From: CAYJLB01 sp964370845
Lineage (GTDB): Bacteria > Bacillota > Clostridia > Oscillospirales > Ruminococcaceae
Assembly: GCA_964370845.1 (NCBI GenBank)
Contig: CAYJLB010000043.1
Span: 1 to 18,511 of the forward strand
Direction of reading: 5' to 3'
DNA: 18,511 nt
This document shows, piece by piece, positions 1 through 8,308 of this stretch. Position 1 is the stretch's first letter, and every line of letters starts with the position of its first letter. Made by a program: the position numbers and the translations under genes. The notes under the pieces are model-generated. The model did no database searches. It was not told the origin of the DNA and saw only the letters and a program-made list of their open reading frames with translations.

Positions 1-61
1 ATTTTAACTGAGAGGTAGGTGTGAGGTTCGAGTTTTTCCATAAAAAATTTGGACTATTTAT

Positions 62-2923
62 TTGAATAAATTAATTAACGGACTTTTATTTTCTCTTGCA
101 GTTTTTATATTTTCTGCTGTTAGTTTCACAGTTTCTTTTGCCTCGTCTGATTTAGAAAGAGAAACAATTATAGTGGGTTATGAACCCAATTACGGAATGA
201 TTGAAGATATTGATTCAATCGATTTTAAAGGCTATGGCTATGAACTTTTTCAAGCTATGGAAGAATATACAAATTATGATTTTGAGTTTGTTTCTTACTC
301 TCAAGTTGATGCTTTACAAGCTCTTGAAAATGGCGAAATTGATGTTTTTGGGCCTATAACTTACACAAATGAGCGTAATGAAAAATATTCTTACACGTCA
401 ATGCAGTTTTTGAGAGAGCAAATTATTTTAGTTGCACCAAAAGATAGAACGGATTATTATTACAACGACCCAATTTCGCTAAATGGATCTTCTGTTTCCC
501 TTTACCAAAATTCACCGGAAAATGATCATTTACACGCTTATGCAAATTCAAACGATATTCAACTTGATTTTTTGTACTCGACGGATAATGACACTTATTA
601 TTACCGTGAAGATGCGGATTTGTACTTAGTGAGTTCGTTAAATATTTTCCTTGATTATCAAACGATTTTGAATTTGGGAAATAGCAGTCTTTTTCTTGTG
701 ACTAATAAGGATAATCCTGAACTTGCCCATGATTTGGACAATGCTTACACTCAACTTTTATTGCATGATAGTTCTATTACATCGGAACTTTTCTTGAAAT
801 ATTACAGTTCTTCTAATATGAATCAGCGTTCATTGACTCGTTTGGAATCGGAAGACTTGATGAAAGAAACTCTTACAGTTGGCTATTCTTCACAGCATTA
901 TCCTTTGCAATACAATGATGAAAACGGTGTTCCAAGCGGAATAAGTGTGGAAATTATCAATCATTTAGCTGAAACTTATGGGTTTTCTGTGGAATATATA
1001 ACTTTTGACCCAACAATTCCTGAAGATTTGGAGAAAAATTTTGATTTAACACTGTTTCCAGCTTCATTTTTAAGCGGAGAATATAGTTCCACTGACCATT
1101 ATGTGAATTTGCCAATGATGTTGATTGGTAAGGAATATTTGCTAAAAAGTCCTAATTCAATCGGCATGATGACGGGAATTCCAATTGATTTAGAAACTAT
1201 TGAAAGTGCTTATCCTAATTCAAAACTTAGTTATTACACAACTTTAGAACAACTCCTAATGGCATATCAAAATGGAAGTGTGGAAACTATTTTGCTACCC
1301 GATGCACAAGCTTATTATGCAACGTCGGTAATTGATGACCCTTACACAAAAATTCAAGGCACGCAAATCAGTTTGCCTCTTAGAGTTTATGTTGATGATG
1401 ATGGAGAAAACAATATTTTAAGCGCTTTTGAAACAATGATAAATCGTTTAGACAGTCATTTTGTTGACGAAATTGTTATAAGTGCCTCCACGCAATACTT
1501 GCAAAATGATTATCGAGTTGAAGATTTTTTAATTCAGTATAGCTTCGAAATTATTATTTTCGGGTTTACTGCTTTGATGATAATTTTGATTTTTGTCATT
1601 AATTTCCAAAGGAGAAAAAGAAGTCAGCTTACTTATGTTGCAAACCACGATGACGTTACTGATTTGATTTCCATTCAATATTTTAGGAAAAAAGCTTTGA
1701 AACTTTTGAAATTTGCTAACCCTTCAGAATATGAAATAATCACAATGGATATTGATTATTTTAGGATTATAAATGATACTTTTGGCTATGATACAGGGAC
1801 TTCGGTGATTAAATCTGTTGCAAAAATTCTCCCCGAAGCACTTGGGGAAAATGCTCTTGTTAGCCGTGTTACGGGTGACCAATTTGTTGTAATCAGAAAA
1901 TTTCAAGAGGGTGAACCTATTGACAAAATTTGTGAAAAACGCCTTTCTGATGCAGTAAAAGAAATAATCGGACGAAGTTACAACCTTACAATGTCGGTGG
2001 GAATGTTTGTTATCGACGATAATTCGGAAGCTTTAAATGTTCTTATTGACAGGGCGAATATCGCAAGGGCAAAAGGAAAATCAATTCATAAAAACACATA
2101 TATTTTGTTTGATTCAAAAATGAAAAGTGAGTATGAAACTAGAACGGATATTGTTTTTCATATGGAAGCTGCTCTTGAAAATCAAGAATTTTACCTTGTG
2201 TATCAACCTAAAATCAACTTACAAACATTGGAAATTGATGGAGCTGAAGCTTTAGTACGTTGGAGAAATTTTGATGGAAAAACAATCTTCCCAAATGATT
2301 TTATTCCAGTATTTGAAGCTAACGGATTTTCCACCGAGCTTGACTTATATGTCTTTGAAAATGTGTGTAAATTTATAGCTAAAAACAAGAATAAAATGAA
2401 AATTCCAACAATTTCAGTTAATTTATCTGGTAAATCAGTTTTGGTGGAGGGGATTGAACTGCGTATAATTGAAACCCTTATTAAGTACGAAGTTGACCCG
2501 TCTTTGATAGAAATTGAAATTACTGAAAGTGCGTTGATTGATGAGTCAAACGAGTTTTGTAACAAAGTTAAAACCTTTACTGATGCGGGATTTGCACTTT
2601 CAATGGACGATTTTGGAGCGGGAGCTTCTTCTTTGAACAGGCTAAACTCCTTAGACGTTGACGTTGTTAAACTTGATAGAGTTTTCCTTGAAAGTAACAA
2701 TAATAACTCAAAAGGTAGCATTATTGTGCAGAGTGTAATCGATATGGTTAAGGAACTTGATATGAAAGTAGTTTCTGAGGGTGTTGAAACTCGTGAGCAA
2801 GCTATTTGGCTACAAGGGCTTGAGTGTAATTTAGCCCAAGGATATTTCTTTGAGCGACCACTTGAGGAAAAGGATTTTATCCATGCCCTTGAAACAGGAA
2901 AAACTTATTCATTATTTGAATAA
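62..2923 (+). CDS. Membrane c-di-GMP phosphodiesterase with two solute-binding domains, degenerate GGDEF and EAL domain
   Basis: This is a 953-residue receptor enzyme. An N-terminal signal/anchor (about residues 5-28) is followed by two tandem periplasmic-type amino-acid-binding domains (SBP_bac_3-like, about 35-250 and 270-480). A transmembrane helix lies at about 493-516, then a GGDEF domain (about 530-680) and an EAL domain (about 695-945). The GGDEF signature reads TGDQF (604-608), so cyclase activity is unlikely and the domain may only bind GTP. The EAL domain looks intact: EAL at 729-731 (EALVRW), the acidic pair DD at 849-850 in DDFGAG, then KLD, EGVE and QGYFF. The inferred role is hydrolysis of c-di-GMP at the inner face of the membrane in response to a small extracellular ligand, perhaps an amino acid. 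The start is TTG at 62, the only usual start codon that keeps the whole signal peptide; an in-frame stop lies just upstream. The ribosome site is weak. Confidence 0.9.
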   Translation: MNKLINGLLFSLAVFIFSAVSFTVSFASSDLERETIIVGYEPNYGMIEDIDSIDFKGYGYELFQAMEEYTNYDFEFVSYSQVDALQALENGEIDVFGPITYTNERNEKYSYTSMQFLREQIILVAPKDRTDYYYNDPISLNGSSVSLYQNSPENDHLHAYANSNDIQLDFLYSTDNDTYYYREDADLYLVSSLNIFLDYQTILNLGNSSLFLVTNKDNPELAHDLDNAYTQLLLHDSSITSELFLKYYSSSNMNQRSLTRLESEDLMKETLTVGYSSQHYPLQYNDENGVPSGISVEIINHLAETYGFSVEYITFDPTIPEDLEKNFDLTLFPASFLSGEYSSTDHYVNLPMMLIGKEYLLKSPNSIGMMTGIPIDLETIESAYPNSKLSYYTTLEQLLMAYQNGSVETILLPDAQAYYATSVIDDPYTKIQGTQISLPLRVYVDDDGENNILSAFETMINRLDSHFVDEIVISASTQYLQNDYRVEDFLIQYSFEIIIFGFTALMIILIFVINFQRRKRSQLTYVANHDDVTDLISIQYFRKKALKLLKFANPSEYEIITMDIDYFRIINDTFGYDTGTSVIKSVAKILPEALGENALVSRVTGDQFVVIRKFQEGEPIDKICEKRLSDAVKEIIGRSYNLTMSVGMFVIDDNSEALNVLIDRANIARAKGKSIHKNTYILFDSKMKSEYETRTDIVFHMEAALENQEFYLVYQPKINLQTLEIDGAEALVRWRNFDGKTIFPNDFIPVFEANGFSTELDLYVFENVCKFIAKNKNKMKIPTISVNLSGKSVLVEGIELRIIETLIKYEVDPSLIEIEITESALIDESNEFCNKVKTFTDAGFALSMDDFGAGASSLNRLNSLDVDVVKLDRVFLESNNNNSKGSIIVQSVIDMVKELDMKVVSEGVETREQAIWLQGLECNLAQGYFFERPLEEKDFIHALETGKTYSLFE

Positions 2924-2942
2924 AAAGAATATTTTTAGATAA

Positions 2943-2981
2943 ATGTAGGGGAGTGTCATGGACGCTGACCCTACATTTTTT
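2943..2981 (+). terminator. Intrinsic terminator after the EAL gene
   Basis: The arms atgtaggg (2943-2950) and ccctacat (2969-2976) pair perfectly. An inner stem agtgtc/gacgct with one G-T pair closes a 3-base loop. Six T follow. It lies 20 bases after the stop codon at 2923. Confidence 0.85.
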
Positions 2982-3054
2982 GTACAAATAAATGAGATAT
3001 AACCTTGCTTTTTTGCATAAAGGCAACAATAATTTTACACTTTATCAAATTAAC

Positions 3055-3083
3055 TTGACAAATCTTTATCGATTTAGTATAAT
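3055..3083 (+). promoter_or_regulatory. Consensus sigma-A promoter of the symporter gene
   Basis: TTGACA (3055-3060), a 17-base spacer and TATAAT (3078-3083) match the consensus exactly. Transcription should start near 3090. This rules out the longer reading frame that opens at 2992 and supports the start codon at 3118. Confidence 0.9.
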
Positions 3084-3117
3084 AAAACAATATTATATGA
3101 AAAGGAAGGGTTTTGAA

Positions 3118-4605
3118 ATGGGAGAATTTGATTGGGGAGTGTTTTTTTCCTTCGTTGGTTACTTGGTTTTTGTGCTTTGTGTAGGTCTTTACTTTTATAA
3201 AAAGTCTAAAAATATTGAGGATTATATGCTGGGAAGTAGAGGCATGAATCCTTACGTTGCGGCACTTTCAGCACAAGCTTCGGATATGAGCGGTTGGCTT
3301 TTAATGGGGCTTCCTGGGGCATTGTATTTAGCGGGAATGAGTGAAGTTTGGCTTGGAATTGGACTTGCGACGGGTTCATACATATCATGGTTAATTATTG
3401 CAAAAAGGCTTAGAAACTACACTTTTGTAGCTGGAAACGCAATAACTTTACCAGAATTTTTTGAGAATAGATTTCGTGATAATAAGGGAGTTTTACGCTT
3501 TGTAAGCTCGGTTGTAATTCTAGTTTTCTTCACATTTTATGTAGCGTCAGGTTTTATCGCTGGCGGAAATGTTTTCGTGGCAATTTTCCCAGATTTGGAC
3601 TTTACAATAGGAATGTTAATTTGCTCAGTTGTAATAATTGCTTACACATTTTTGGGCGGGTTTATGGCAGTCTGTTGGACGGACTTTTTTCAAGGAATGT
3701 TAATGGTTGTGGCTATAATTTTAGTGCCAATTTCAGCGGTAAATTCTATAGGTGGAGTAGGTCAAACTATTGATTTAGCAGGACAAATTTCCCCAGAATT
3801 TCTAAATCCATTCACTGATTTAGAAGGCAATTTATTGTCACCAGTTTCAGTTATTTCTAACCTAGCGTGGGGGCTTGGATACCTTGGAATGCCCCATATT
3901 TTGATTAGATATATGGCGATTAAAGACGCAAATATGATAAAAGCTTCTCGCCGTGTGGCAACTTCTTGGATAGTTGTAGCTTTGGGCGGAGCAATTTTAA
4001 TAGGTATAATTGGTCGAGTTTATCTGCAAGATGCTTTGCTTGGAAGTGCGGCAGAGGCGGAAACTATCTTCATGAAAATGTCGTTTAACCTTTTCCCAAC
4101 AGTGATTGCGGGAGTTTTGTTGTCAGCAATTTTGGCGGCAGTAATGAGCACTGCGGACTCACAATTGCTTGTAGCTTCTTCAGCTATAACAAACGATATT
4201 TACAAAAAATTGTTTGCAAAGAAAAATGTTTCCGACAAAAAACTTATGTGGGTAGGACGAATTGGAGTAATTATAATTGCAATAATCGCCCTAGTTATCG
4301 CCTTTACAGGGGACACAATTATGGATTTAGTAAGCTATGCTTGGGCAGGTTTTGGAGCGGCATTTGGTCCAGTAATCTTGCTTTCACTTTTCTGGAAAGG
4401 AATTAACAAGCAAGGAGCATTGGCGGGTATGATTTCAGGTTTCGTGACAGTAATTGCTTGGAATTTGTTTGCAAGTTCAACAGGGTTATATGAAATTGTT
4501 CCAGGTTTTGCAGTAGGATTAATTTTATCAATTGTGGTAAGTTTAGTCACTGAAAAACCTTCAAAAGAGATTATAGACGAATTTGATGCAGTGAGAAAAA
4601 TGTAA
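3118..4605 (+). CDS. putP: Sodium/proline symporter (SSS family)
   Basis: This is a 495-residue polytopic membrane protein of the sodium:solute symporter family (TC 2.A.21), expected to take up proline with Na+. The stretch SAQASDMSGWLLMGLPG (residues 51-67) is nearly identical to E. coli PutP around its Na+-binding Asp55 and Ser57, here Asp56 and Ser58. The later Na+-site motif STADSQLL begins at Ser344-Thr345. Length and about 13 hydrophobic segments fit full-length PutP. The frame is open from 2992, but the perfect promoter at 3055-3083 lies inside that extension and AAAGGAAGG (3101-3109) precedes ATG 3118, so I start there. ATG 3097 is in frame but has no ribosome site. The gene has its own promoter and terminator, so it is probably monocistronic. 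Proline is the most likely substrate but is inferred by similarity. Confidence 0.93.
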   Translation: MGEFDWGVFFSFVGYLVFVLCVGLYFYKKSKNIEDYMLGSRGMNPYVAALSAQASDMSGWLLMGLPGALYLAGMSEVWLGIGLATGSYISWLIIAKRLRNYTFVAGNAITLPEFFENRFRDNKGVLRFVSSVVILVFFTFYVASGFIAGGNVFVAIFPDLDFTIGMLICSVVIIAYTFLGGFMAVCWTDFFQGMLMVVAIILVPISAVNSIGGVGQTIDLAGQISPEFLNPFTDLEGNLLSPVSVISNLAWGLGYLGMPHILIRYMAIKDANMIKASRRVATSWIVVALGGAILIGIIGRVYLQDALLGSAAEAETIFMKMSFNLFPTVIAGVLLSAILAAVMSTADSQLLVASSAITNDIYKKLFAKKNVSDKKLMWVGRIGVIIIAIIALVIAFTGDTIMDLVSYAWAGFGAAFGPVILLSLFWKGINKQGALAGMISGFVTVIAWNLFASSTGLYEIVPGFAVGLILSIVVSLVTEKPSKEIIDEFDAVRKM

Positions 4606-4625
4606 ATAAAAATTAAACAAAATAA

Positions 4626-4668
4626 AATTAGGGGTGGAATAAGTTTTCCGCCCCTAATTATTTTGTTG
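4626..4668 (+). terminator. Intrinsic terminator after putP
   Basis: A 13-bp stem with one G-T pair forms between aattaggggtgga (4626-4638) and tccgcccctaatt (4647-4659). A T-rich tail follows (attttgttgtttt). Confidence 0.85.
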
Positions 4669-4836
4669 TTTTCTAAAATTCTCTCGTTGTTCAGTTGATG
4701 AAACTGCCTTTGTTCGCATACTTTTATGACATCAAACCGCCCGCATTTCTCGAAATTATACAATTTCTCGTAATGCTACTTTTTCCGTCGCAAAAAATTA
4801 TTTCTGCTATCACTTTTGTTATTGATTATTTTTTTG

Positions 4837-5159
4837 TTTATCGGACAAGGGCAAGCCTTGTCCCTACAACTTTTTTGTGATTTTTTGCGACGTTTTAGCT
4901 TTTTATTTTGTGCGTTTGCTATTTCGACTGCTTGCTTTTCATTCGAGTATTTCGCTTGTTGCGACAAGCGACCAAGGCTCTGCCTTTGGAATCCGCAATT
5001 TTTTTAGAGGAAAAAATTGAGCAAAACCTTTAGTTTTTGTCGCCAATATTTTTGTTTGGTCATACAAAATACGACCTCGTGGGCAGTACGTTTCCTATTA
5101 TACAACGTAAAAACGCGGGCAAGGATGCAACGTCACGTTGCCCGCGGGGGCTTCCCCGC
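4837..5159. repeat. Mosaic of palindromic intergenic repeats (long copy)
   Basis: The gene-free stretch 4670-5158 holds several hairpins and no credible gene. Unit A: ggacaagg (4843-4850) pairs with ccttgtcc (4856-4863). Unit B1: cgcttgt (4953-4959) with acaagcg (4964-4970). Unit B2: ccaaggc (4972-4978) with gcctttgg (4982-4989), one base bulged. Unit C: cgcgggcaa (5114-5122) with ttgcccgcg (5138-5146), overlapped by an alternative hairpin gcgggg/ccccgc (5144-5159). TTTATCGGACAAGG (4837-4850) recurs exactly at 11512-11525. The stretch 5063-5086 recurs at 11540-11563 with about two mismatches. Short open frames here run through the palindromes, lack ribosome sites and are not counted as genes. 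It resembles the REP/MITE-like intergenic palindromes of Clostridia, but I cannot name a family. Confidence 0.7.
5109..5146 (-). terminator. Intrinsic terminator of the ABC transporter gene
   Basis: Read on the minus strand, the 9-bp stem cgcgggcaa/ttgcccgcg is followed by five T (complement of 5109-5113). It lies 12 bases past the stop codon of the ABC gene. The hairpin is one unit of the intergenic repeat mosaic, apparently used here as the terminator. Confidence 0.75.
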
Positions 5160-7951
5160 TATTCGGTTCTTAGAGCGATTACTGGGTCTTTCTTCGCAGC
5201 ACTTCTAGCTGGGATAAGTCCACCAAATACAGTGATAATAACACTGATTGCAACTAAAACAAAAGCTGTCACAATCGGCAGTGAAACAATCAAATCATCA
5301 CTATCAATTAAATTTTGAACAATTGCAGTGATTGGTAGGTTCATTAATGCTGTCAAACCAACACCAATTAACCCTGAACACAAACCGATGATAATAGTTT
5401 CTGCGTTGAAAACTTGAGAAATGTTCTTTTTAGAAGCACCTAATGCACGAAGAACACCGATTTCCTTAGTTCTTTCCATAACAGAAATGTGAGTGATAAT
5501 TCCTATCATAATGCAAGAAACAATCAATGAAACTGCCACGAAAGCAATTAAAACATAAGAAACTACGTCAATCATCGTTGTAATTGATGAAGTCAAAGCC
5601 TCAACCATATCTGTGTAGACAATTTGGTTGTTTTCGTCAGCTGTTTCGTTGTAATTTTCAATTGCCAAAGCAACTGCATCTTTGTCCTCAAATGTGTCAG
5701 TGTAAATATTAATGGCTGTAGGTGCGTCATAGCTTACTTTTCCGAAAGTTTTCATGTTATCGTTGTAAGATGCGTCACCTAAATAATTATCATAAAATGC
5801 AAGTAAAAATCCTTGGTCAGGCTCACCAGCTAAATATGCGTCAAGCATTCCAGCTAAAGTAACTTCGTCCATTTGCCCGCTTTGCATACCGCTCATTCCA
5901 GCCATTGCGGACATATCAGTTGGCATTTCTTCACCCTCGGTAGCTGTAGGAGCTTGCTGTGTAGCACTATCGTGTGGCATTGCGCTCATAATTGACATAT
6001 AAATTTGTGCTTTTTCAGTAACTCCAAGAGCGGACATTACTTCAATTGCATATTGTGCTTTTTCTTCGTCGCTTGAAGCTTCGAATTTGCTACCTGTCAA
6101 AACGTTTACTTCAGGGTCATTTTCTTGAGCTAAAACTACAGCACTTTCATTTGTTCTTTCAATTACATAGTCAGTTAATGCAGTTGTGTAGCCAATTGTT
6201 TCGTTGAATAAAGATTGCGCTCCGTCTTTTGGTTTAACAATACCAACTATTTTAAGTTCAGTATTTTCAGCTAAAGCATCACTGTTTTCAGCGTAAAATT
6301 CATCACTTAAAAAGCTGAAAGTTCCGTCTTCATTTTCTAAAAATCTGTCAGAAGCAGTTGTCATATAAAACTTGTGGTCTAAAACAGCTTGATAATCCCA
6401 AACAGTTTCCTCAACTACCTCGTCATTTCCAATAGCTTCGTCAATTGCAATGTATTCATCAGCAGTTAAAAGTCCAAGTTGATAAAGTTGTTCAACCATA
6501 ACGGAATTATTATTGCTTAAAAATAGCACAACTTCGTCATAAGCCTCAGGCCATTTTCCGTAAAGCAAGTTGTAACTTTCAGTAATTCCCTCGTTTACAA
6601 GCCCGCTCACACCGCCAGAAGTAAGCTCACCAAAATTGTTAGCAGCAGAGGAAGAACCCATCATTAAAGCTGTCATAGCGGACATTTGTGCCATTCCGTT
6701 TTGTGCCATTCCAATTGAACTTGTTTGCTCCAAAAGTAAAGTTGGGTCAGCTTCAGTGTTTACTAAATCACCGTTTTTGTCATAGGATAAAACGTCAAAA
6801 TTAGCGTCATAAGAGTATAAAATTCCACTTTCGCCCAAAAATTGATTTAACTCATTGCTAGGGTCGTCAAGGTAATTTTTAAACTCAGTTAAATTATTTG
6901 TAATTGTCATAGATGCAGTAGCTTGCATCATTGCGTGGTTTGAATAAACTTTGTCCTCGTCATGTACAACTTTACTTTGTTCCATTCCAACACTCATCAT
7001 ACCACTCATATTCAATGTTTCAGCAGTAATTGTAATAGGATAAGATGACATTGTGTCACGTTGCAAGTTCTCAATGTAAAGGTTTACACCCGTTGAAAAA
7101 GAAATGATTAAAGCGATACCAATAATACCGATTGAACCCGCAAAAGCAGTCAAAAGCGTACGTCTTTTCTTTGTCAAAAGGTTTTTAAAGCTGAGTGAGA
7201 GGGAAGTCGCCATATTCATCTTAACTTTTTTCGCAGCATCTAATTTTGAAACAGATTTTGCATTTTTTTCAGGGACAAATTCATTAGAGTCATCAACAAT
7301 TTTCCCGTCACGAAGTTTTACAATTCTTGAAGAATATTCGTCCGCAAGTTCAGGGTTATGTGTAACCATTACAACAAGTCTATCCTTTGCAACTTCCTTC
7401 AAAAGCTCCATAATTTGCACCGAAGTTTCAGTGTCCAAAGCTCCCGTAGGTTCGTCAGCAAGTAAAATGTCAGGGTCATTTACCAAAGCACGAGCAATGG
7501 CAACACGTTGCATTTGTCCGCCCGAAAGTTGGTTAGGTCTTTTGTGAATATGGTCTTTAAGTCCAACTCTCTCAAGAGCTTCCTTAGCTTTTTTAGTACG
7601 TTCTCTCTTAGAAATACCGCCAATTGTAAGTGCAAGTTCAACATTTCCTAAAACAGATTGGTGAGGGATAAGGTTATAACTTTGGAAAACGAAACCTATA
7701 GTATAATTTCGGTAAGTGTCCCAATCTCTGTCCTTATAATTTTTTGTGGAAGTTCCGTTGATGATAAGGTCGCCACTGTCATAGCTGTCAAGTCCGCCGA
7801 TAATGTTTAAAAGGGTAGTTTTACCCGAACCGGAAGGTCCTAAAATAGAAACAAACTCGCTATCTCTAAAGCTTAAACTTACGTCATTTAATGCCTTTTG
7901 CACCAAGTCGCCGGTGCGATATTCTTTCTTAATATTCTTAATTTGTAGCAT
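5159..7951 (-). CDS. MacB-like ABC transporter, ATPase fused to FtsX-type permease
   Basis: This is a 930-residue fusion. The N-terminal ATPase has Walker A GPSGSGKTT (38-46), Q-loop Gln90, signature LSGGQ (142-146), Walker B ILLADE (162-167) and H-loop His198. One membrane helix follows (about 262-285), then an extracellular domain of about 500 residues. Three C-terminal helices (about 787-815, 845-873, 887-913) complete the permease; the cytoplasmic loop MERTKEIGVLRALGA is typical of FtsX/MacB permeases. Such type VII exporters work by moving substrates or signals outside the membrane and are often linked to peptide or antimicrobial export. The extracellular part has three Met-rich stretches (about 312-325, 410-428, 672-694). 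The start ATG at 7951 has AAAGGAG (7959-7965). The gene appears to be alone under its own promoter and operator. The substrate is unknown. Confidence 0.92.
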   Translation of the reverse strand: MLQIKNIKKEYRTGDLVQKALNDVSLSFRDSEFVSILGPSGSGKTTLLNIIGGLDSYDSGDLIINGTSTKNYKDRDWDTYRNYTIGFVFQSYNLIPHQSVLGNVELALTIGGISKRERTKKAKEALERVGLKDHIHKRPNQLSGGQMQRVAIARALVNDPDILLADEPTGALDTETSVQIMELLKEVAKDRLVVMVTHNPELADEYSSRIVKLRDGKIVDDSNEFVPEKNAKSVSKLDAAKKVKMNMATSLSLSFKNLLTKKRRTLLTAFAGSIGIIGIALIISFSTGVNLYIENLQRDTMSSYPITITAETLNMSGMMSVGMEQSKVVHDEDKVYSNHAMMQATASMTITNNLTEFKNYLDDPSNELNQFLGESGILYSYDANFDVLSYDKNGDLVNTEADPTLLLEQTSSIGMAQNGMAQMSAMTALMMGSSSAANNFGELTSGGVSGLVNEGITESYNLLYGKWPEAYDEVVLFLSNNNSVMVEQLYQLGLLTADEYIAIDEAIGNDEVVEETVWDYQAVLDHKFYMTTASDRFLENEDGTFSFLSDEFYAENSDALAENTELKIVGIVKPKDGAQSLFNETIGYTTALTDYVIERTNESAVVLAQENDPEVNVLTGSKFEASSDEEKAQYAIEVMSALGVTEKAQIYMSIMSAMPHDSATQQAPTATEGEEMPTDMSAMAGMSGMQSGQMDEVTLAGMLDAYLAGEPDQGFLLAFYDNYLGDASYNDNMKTFGKVSYDAPTAINIYTDTFEDKDAVALAIENYNETADENNQIVYTDMVEALTSSITTMIDVVSYVLIAFVAVSLIVSCIMIGIITHISVMERTKEIGVLRALGASKKNISQVFNAETIIIGLCSGLIGVGLTALMNLPITAIVQNLIDSDDLIVSLPIVTAFVLVAISVIITVFGGLIPARSAAKKDPVIALRTE

Positions 7952-7991
7952 AGAAATCTCCTTTTATATATAATAAAATTGTATCATTGTA

Positions 7992-8019
7992 ATGGTGTAC
8001 TAATTGTATCATACACTAT
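7992..8019. promoter_or_regulatory. YtrA/GntR-like operator at the ABC promoter
   Basis: The inverted repeat atggtgta (7992-7999) / tacactat (8012-8019) has 12 bases between arms and one mismatch. It overlaps the -10 box and start site of the ABC gene. GTGTA-spacer-TACAC is the layout described for YtrA-type GntR repressors of ABC transporters in Bacillota. A direct repeat aattgtatcat occurs at 7977-7987 and 8002-8012. The regulator assignment is inference. Confidence 0.5.
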
Positions 8020-8036
8020 TGAATAAAATTTGTCAA
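8008..8036 (-). promoter_or_regulatory. Promoter of the ABC transporter gene
   Basis: On the minus strand TTGACA (8036-8031), a 17-base spacer and TATGAT (8013-8008) form a near-consensus sigma-A promoter. It lies about 57 bases upstream of the start codon at 7951. It accounts for the middle of the gene-free stretch 7952-8308; the rest of that stretch holds two terminators and AT-rich sequence. Confidence 0.8.
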
Positions 8037-8156
8037 TAAAAACTCACTAATTTAACATTTATATTTCAATTTTTATCCAACTAATCTAATATATTATAAT
8101 AATGTGTTAAATAGATGATAATTAAACTTTTTAGCAAAAAGATTGTAACCTTGAAT

Positions 8157-8201
8157 AAAAAAATATGTAACGAAAGGAAAAAAATAGCATTTCGTTACAT
8201 A
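8157..8201 (-). terminator. Second of two tandem terminators
   Basis: The 12-bp perfect stem tatgtaacgaaa (8164-8175) / tttcgttacata (8190-8201) has a 14-base loop. On the minus strand seven T follow (complement of 8157-8163). Confidence 0.75.
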
Positions 8202-8212
8202 AATTATGGCAC

Positions 8213-8244
8213 AAAAAGAGCTGCCTTAGTTGACAGCTCTTTTT
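8213..8244 (-). terminator. First of two tandem terminators
   Basis: The 11-bp perfect stem aaaaagagctg (8213-8223) / cagctcttttt (8234-8244) has a 10-base loop. T-runs occur on both strands, so it could act in both directions. It lies about 65 bases after the stop codon at 8309. Confidence 0.8.
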
Positions 8245-8308
8245 GAGAATATTAATAAAGCCTTTTTTATTAATTCCTAAAAATGCAATAAATGCTGGGA
8301 GTGTAAAA

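Noticed and set aside
2203..2721. A 172-codon minus-strand open frame inside the EAL gene
   Set aside because: The sense strand codes for a clear EAL domain with all motifs; the antisense frame has no recognisable features.
2992..3117. N-terminal extension of the symporter to ATG 2992
   Set aside because: A perfect promoter lies inside it and a good ribosome site precedes ATG 3118; the extension has no similarity to PutP.
4695..5208. Several short open frames in the putP-ABC gap
   Set aside because: They run through palindromic repeats, lack ribosome sites and give low-complexity products; the region is better explained as repeats.
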